Assembly: GCA_014377625.1 (NCBI GenBank)
Contig: JACMPG010000341.1
Span: 1 to 42,220 of the forward strand
Source of the DNA: Spirosoma sp.
GTDB taxonomy: Bacteria > Bacteroidota > Bacteroidia > Cytophagales > Spirosomataceae
DNA: 42,220 bases
Direction of reading: 5' to 3'
Shown here piece by piece: positions 39,210 to 42,220 of the stretch. The notes under the pieces were generated by a model that did not search any database, had not been told where the DNA came from, and worked only from the letters and a program-made list of their open reading frames with translations. The position numbers were made by a program, and so were the translations under genes. Position 1 is the first letter of the stretch. Each line of letters opens with the position of its first letter.

Positions 39210-40670
39210 ATGTACGAGAAGAACGTAGGTACCAAGCAGAAGGCATTACGTATCAACTTAGACCGAAAAATCTACGGGTCATTTGCCGAGATCGGCGCGG
39301 GACAGGAAACAGCCGCCATGTTTTTCAAAGTGGGCGGCTCGTCGGGTACCATTGCCAAAACGATGTCGGCTTACGATATGACGTTCAGCGATTCAATCTA
39401 CGGGGTCGAAGAAAGTGGTCGGTACGTGGTAGAATCGAGGCTGGTGAAAATGCTGAAGAAAGAGTACAGCCTTCTGGAGAAGCGTCTGGCTGACAAGCGC
39501 GGCCCCGACACTACGTTCTTTGCCTTTGCCAACACGGTCTCCGCGCTCAATTTCCAAAAAACCAACGAAGCCCACGGCTGGGTTGGCTGCCGGTTTCAGC
39601 TAAGCCCCCAAACCGGCTACAACGACGTAATTATTCACGTCCGAATGCTCGACGACGAAAACGTGCTGCAACAGCAGGCCATTGGCGTCATTGGTGTAAA
39701 CCTGATTTACGGCTGCTACTATTACGCTAAATCGCCCGAAACGCTGGTTCTGTCGCTCATGGACGACCTGACGCCGGAGCGGATTCAAATTGACATGATC
39801 CGGTTCAGCGGTCCCGACTTTGCCGACGTTGACAACCGGCTGATGAGTCTGCACCTGGTACGCAACGGCTTTACCGACGCGGCCCTGTTCGGTCCAGACG
39901 GACAGGTAATGCAACCCTCCGAGGCTTTGTACAAAAAGCACATTCTGGTTATGCGCGGGCGGCTGCGTCCCCTCACCAACGTGCAGCTGGACATGATCCA
40001 GAACGGGCTGAAGCAATTTCAGGCCGAACCCGACGTGGATGTCAGCCGCGTTGTGTCTATGGCCGAGCTGACCCTGCACAACCTAAAGGCAAGCGATCAG
40101 GGCATTGATGAGAAAGACTTCCTGGACCGGGTCGATATTCTGTGTTCGATGGGCCAGACCGTAATGATTTCCAACTACCTGGAATACTACAAACTCGTAG
40201 CGTATCTGGCTAAACTCACGCGGCTCAAGATTGGGCTGATTGTGGGGATACCCAATTTAGAGTACATTTTTGAGGAAGGCCATTACGAGTTTCTGCCGGG
40301 TGGTATTCTGGAGTCGTTCGCTACGTTGTTCAGCAAAAAGGTGAAGTTGTTCGTGTACCCCACCCTGCGCAACAACGCCATTTATACCTGCAACGACTTC
40401 CAGCTACCCCCCACGCTGGAGCCATTGTACCAGTATCTGGTCAGGAACGATAAGATCGAAGACATCCGTAACTACAACGAAACCAACCTGCATATCTCGA
40501 CCGATCATGTGCTGGAGATGATTCAGCGGGGCGAAGACGGCTGGGAAGCGATGGTACCTGATATAGTAGCCCAGTGCATTAAGGACAATTGCCTGTTCGG
40601 TTATCCCTGCGAGGTTGAATACGTTCCAATTGGGCAACAGGTTAGGCGGCAGGCCGGACTATCAGGTTGA
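39210..40670 (+). CDS. Large conserved cytosolic protein of unknown function
   Basis: The ATG at 39210 starts a 486-residue protein. It opens KQKALRINLDRKIYGSFAEIGAGQETAAMFFKVGG, followed by SSGTIAKTMSAYDMTFSDSIYG, which appears characteristic. Other clear segments are HGWVGCRFQLSPQTGYNDVIIHVRM, IGVIGVNLIYGCYY and DMIRFSGPDFADVDNRLM. The last third is a Rossmann-like unit with MGQTVMISNYLEYYKLVAYLA and LIVGIPNLEYIFEE. No signal or membrane segment. I have a vague memory of nicotinate-nucleotide adenylyltransferase as a database label for this family in Bacteroidota, but I see no HxGH motif and do not accept it. A -7-like TATCTTTA lies at 39164-39171. The C-terminus is one base from the convergent HdeD-like gene. 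Confidence 0.8.
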   Translation: MYEKNVGTKQKALRINLDRKIYGSFAEIGAGQETAAMFFKVGGSSGTIAKTMSAYDMTFSDSIYGVEESGRYVVESRLVKMLKKEYSLLEKRLADKRGPDTTFFAFANTVSALNFQKTNEAHGWVGCRFQLSPQTGYNDVIIHVRMLDDENVLQQQAIGVIGVNLIYGCYYYAKSPETLVLSLMDDLTPERIQIDMIRFSGPDFADVDNRLMSLHLVRNGFTDAALFGPDGQVMQPSEALYKKHILVMRGRLRPLTNVQLDMIQNGLKQFQAEPDVDVSRVVSMAELTLHNLKASDQGIDEKDFLDRVDILCSMGQTVMISNYLEYYKLVAYLAKLTRLKIGLIVGIPNLEYIFEEGHYEFLPGGILESFATLFSKKVKLFVYPTLRNNAIYTCNDFQLPPTLEPLYQYLVRNDKIEDIRNYNETNLHISTDHVLEMIQRGEDGWEAMVPDIVAQCIKDNCLFGYPCEVEYVPIGQQVRRQAGLSG

Positions 40671-40671
40671 C

Positions 40672-41241
40672 CTACGCGATATGGGCAGCTCTGATCTGCA
40701 TTTCCCGTGCCAGAATAATAATCAATACACCGAGTATGATGGGGAAAATACCTGCGTACTGAAGCGACTCGTAAAAGCCTTCGGGGTATTGAAGCAGCAT
40801 AAATGCCAGACCACCTGCCGTAAGTACGTTCAGAAAGTGAACAACGCTGGTACCGCTTACCCAGCCCGGACCCCGCGCGGCCATAAAGGCATACATAGCC
40901 TGCACCGATTGCAGAAACGCGTACATCACGGCCCACATACCCAGCACATCCACAAGCCCCCCAATGGTACCCTGAGAATACACGAACATGGCCACGCCAA
41001 AAGCCAGATCGGTTACACCGTGTAGAACACCCCAGACGTTGTTTTTCAGATCGCGCAGATTAGCGAACGAAAAAATAAGCTGACAGCCACCCGCCAGCAA
41101 CGCCAACACGCCAATGATAATACCTGACGTAAACGAATAAGTATTGGCGAAGACGAACATAATCAGGCCAATGACGATGTAGAGGACACCCCGTATATAC
41201 AGCAGTGGGGAAAGGTTTAAAGAGCTTTTATTGTGTGCCAT
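40672..41241 (-). CDS. HdeD-like (DUF308) membrane protein
   Basis: A 189-residue protein with six membrane segments in two-fold pattern: LLYIRGVLYIVIGLIMFVFA, IIIGVLALLAGGCQLIFSFANLRD, VLHGVTDLAFGVAMFVYS, VDVLGMWAVMYAFLQSVQAMYAFM, VVHFLNVLTAGGLAFMLLQYP, and YAGIFPIILGVLIIILAREMQIR. The arrangement fits the DUF308/HdeD family, linked in enterobacteria to acid resistance; here only the fold is supported. It ends one base from the convergent unknown gene (no terminator between them is visible). Confidence 0.82.
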   Translation of the reverse strand: MAHNKSSLNLSPLLYIRGVLYIVIGLIMFVFANTYSFTSGIIIGVLALLAGGCQLIFSFANLRDLKNNVWGVLHGVTDLAFGVAMFVYSQGTIGGLVDVLGMWAVMYAFLQSVQAMYAFMAARGPGWVSGTSVVHFLNVLTAGGLAFMLLQYPEGFYESLQYAGIFPIILGVLIIILAREMQIRAAHIA

Positions 41242-41322
41242 AGCGTTGAGCAGACGGTAGAATGACCATATCTGTATGTACTTAACTGCCTGAAAAACGG
41301 GATTGTTTTTTTGGACCGATCC

Positions 41323-41361
41323 AAAAAAAGTAAGCCCTGCTCAATCAAGAACAGGGCTTTT
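41323..41361 (-). terminator. Rho-independent terminator of the tRNA-Gly remnant
   Basis: On the minus strand AAGCCCTG pairs with CAGGGCTT (41352-41359 / 41332-41339) and a T7 run follows within ten bases (41323-41329). An adjoining TTTTTTTGGA/TCCAAAAAAA hairpin spans 41306-41329. This is the host-side end of the tRNA transcription unit. Confidence 0.75.
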
Positions 41362-41375
41362 GCAATGTATTACAA

Positions 41376-41425
41376 TGGAGCGGAAGACGAGGTTCGAACT
41401 CGCGACCTGCAGCTTGGGAAGCTGA
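41376..41425 (-). other. 3' portion of tRNA-Gly(CCC), integration (att) site of an island
   Basis: The minus strand reads TCAGCTTCCCAAGCTG (anticodon arm with loop TTCCCAA, anticodon CCC), then a variable region, the T arm GCGAGTTCGAACCTCGT, and the acceptor end CTTCCGC-T-CCA. The 5' acceptor strand GCGGAAG and a normal D arm are missing: the sequence beyond 41425 is unrelated. It is therefore a tRNA 3' fragment, not a functional gene. The integrase gene at 41577 begins about 150 bases away, as in tRNA-integrating elements. Confidence 0.85.
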
Positions 41426-41506
41426 CAACATACGCGCCAATGGTTTTCAATGAATAGTAAAGTATTGTGTAAATCAGCAATTTAACTAAATTCATTGTTG
41501 GTTAAT

Positions 41507-41538
41507 TTTGGTTGTTTTTGGGTGTTTATCTATATTTG
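41507..41538 (+). promoter_or_regulatory. Promoter of the integrase gene
   Basis: TTTG (41507-41510), 20-base spacer, TATATTTG (41531-41538): a full consensus match, 39 bases before the start codon. Confidence 0.8.
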
Positions 41539-41574
41539 TTGTACCTAACGTTGTACCTAAAACGTGGGTACAAC
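41538..41574. promoter_or_regulatory. Three GTTGTACC sites downstream of the integrase promoter
   Basis: GTTGTACC occurs at 41538-41545 and 41550-41557 (direct, 12-base period) and inverted as GGTACAAC at 41567-41574. The first overlaps the last base of the -7 element and the last ends just before the ATG. Likely a binding site for a repressor or recombinase, or an arm-type site. Confidence 0.6.
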
Positions 41575-41576
41575 AA

Positions 41577-42220
41577 ATGGCACGGACGACCGAGTTTAAA
41601 GAGGGGAAAGCCACAGTACGAGCGATTTACCGCACTGTCAAGACGTTGGCTGATGAGAGCCACCCGTTCTGGATTCGCATTACGAAGGGCCGAGAAAGTA
41701 AGTTCATTGCCACCGGCCTAAGCCTACACCCCAAATTCTGGAATGACAAATATACCAATTACCGCGAAGCCATCCGTAAAACGTACCCGTTCCGGGCTAA
41801 CCTTATCAATACGCTGGAGCAATGGGAAACCAAGTATAGCAGTGCTGCCGAGACGTTAGCCGATACCGATGAGGTACACAACGCCCGCGCTATCGCTTCG
41901 CAGGTTAGCAGTGAGCGACAGGCTACCCGCAAGTTCCGGCTATTGGAATACTTCGATGAGTTAATCAGCCAGTTTGAGAAAGCGGGCAAGGTTGGCAACC
42001 GCAAAGTTTACCGCGATATACAGAACAACTTGCGCCGGTTTTTGGGCGAAGGTCAGGACGTGGCCTTTAGTGCTATTACGGTCAAGTTCTGCAACGAATG
42101 GGAGACGAAGATGCGGGCCGAGGGACTGACAGAGATAACGCTATCGGTGAAGTTCCGCACCCTACGCGCCGTACTGAATAAAGCCATTGCCAACGGCTAC
42201 GCGAAACCGACGAACTACCC
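41577..42220 (+). CDS. Tyrosine recombinase (integrase), N-terminal part, runs off the window
   Basis: The ATG at 41577 starts an open frame of 214 codons reaching the window end. MARTTEFKEGKATVRAIYR is followed by the arm-binding domain (FWIRITKGRESKFIATGLSLHPKFWND), a helix-rich linker and the SAM-like core-binding domain (FRLLEYFDELISQFEK, RKVYRDIQNNLRRFLG, FCNEWETKMRAEGLTEITLSVKFRTLRAVLNKAIANGY). These match Bacteroidota phage-type integrases. The catalytic Arg/His/Tyr are beyond the edge. It is predicted to drive integration of the element into the tRNA-Gly gene. GC content falls in the spacer just before it. Confidence 0.93.
   Translation, partial: MARTTEFKEGKATVRAIYRTVKTLADESHPFWIRITKGRESKFIATGLSLHPKFWNDKYTNYREAIRKTYPFRANLINTLEQWETKYSSAAETLADTDEVHNARAIASQVSSERQATRKFRLLEYFDELISQFEKAGKVGNRKVYRDIQNNLRRFLGEGQDVAFSAITVKFCNEWETKMRAEGLTEITLSVKFRTLRAVLNKAIANGYAKPTNY

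Noticed and set aside
41376-41450. Functional tRNA-Gly gene
   Set aside because: The 5' acceptor strand GCGGAAG and D arm are missing, so the molecule cannot fold.

Overview
The window looks like a chromosomal segment from a Cytophagales bacterium (Bacteroidota), most like the Spirosoma group. This rests on house-style features, not on a database search. Promoters fit TTG/TTTG-N18-20-TAnnTTTG. The ribosomal-protein L33 / DUF4295 / ftsY order is present. There are LytTR regulators, a DUF6089-like outer-membrane protein and a PVC-type CxxCH protein. Ribosome-binding sites are weak or absent, and GC content appears moderately high.

Layout. 1-1.5 kb: a GNAT with a degraded C-terminus and a Uma2-type nuclease. 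1.5-7.2 kb: a one-direction (minus) cluster of mostly exported small proteins built from two folds, NTF2/SnoaL-like and ABM-like (ferredoxin-like alpha/beta barrel), alone or fused, with one SDR reductase and one pseudogene carrying two Gln-to-stop changes. 7.2-10.7 kb: a small secreted protein and a LytTR response regulator / HisKA_2-type sensor kinase pair. A diverged repeat of about 145 bp occurs twice here, carries the 3' end of a kinase gene, and has a weaker third copy at the start of the window. 10.9-19.8 kb: a TPR protein, hpt, an orphan nuoD convergent with hpt across a double REP-like element, rpmG-DUF4295-ftsY, a second Uma2 protein, a Gfo/Idh/MocA oxidoreductase, the coupled NAD-salvage pair pnuC-nadR, and a stand-alone CBM48 protein. 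19.9-27.1 kb: an exported sugar-isomerase-like protein with a 1038-residue propeller/HEAT/cytochrome protein, lpdA, and prfB with its programmed +1 frameshift. 27.1-41.2 kb: a GDSL hydrolase that starts inside an inverted repeat, membrane proteins, a membrane LytTR regulator coupled to a rhomboid protease, polyprenyl synthase, outer-membrane protein, an Fcy1-like deaminase beside a hendecad coiled-coil protein, RNase R, lipB, YraN, an S41 peptidase, a large unknown protein and an HdeD-like protein. 41.3 kb to the end: a 3' remnant of tRNA-Gly(CCC) followed by a tyrosine recombinase running off the window, which marks one edge of an integrated island.

Most genes are housekeeping or ordinary accessory genes. 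The less ordinary material is the NTF2/ABM cluster with shared AAACCAATG leaders and the neighbouring LytTR system, several families of palindromic repeats (two of which supply a stop or start codon to adjacent genes), G-homopolymers inside rnr and the rhomboid gene, and the island boundary with a triple GTTGTACC motif at the integrase promoter.
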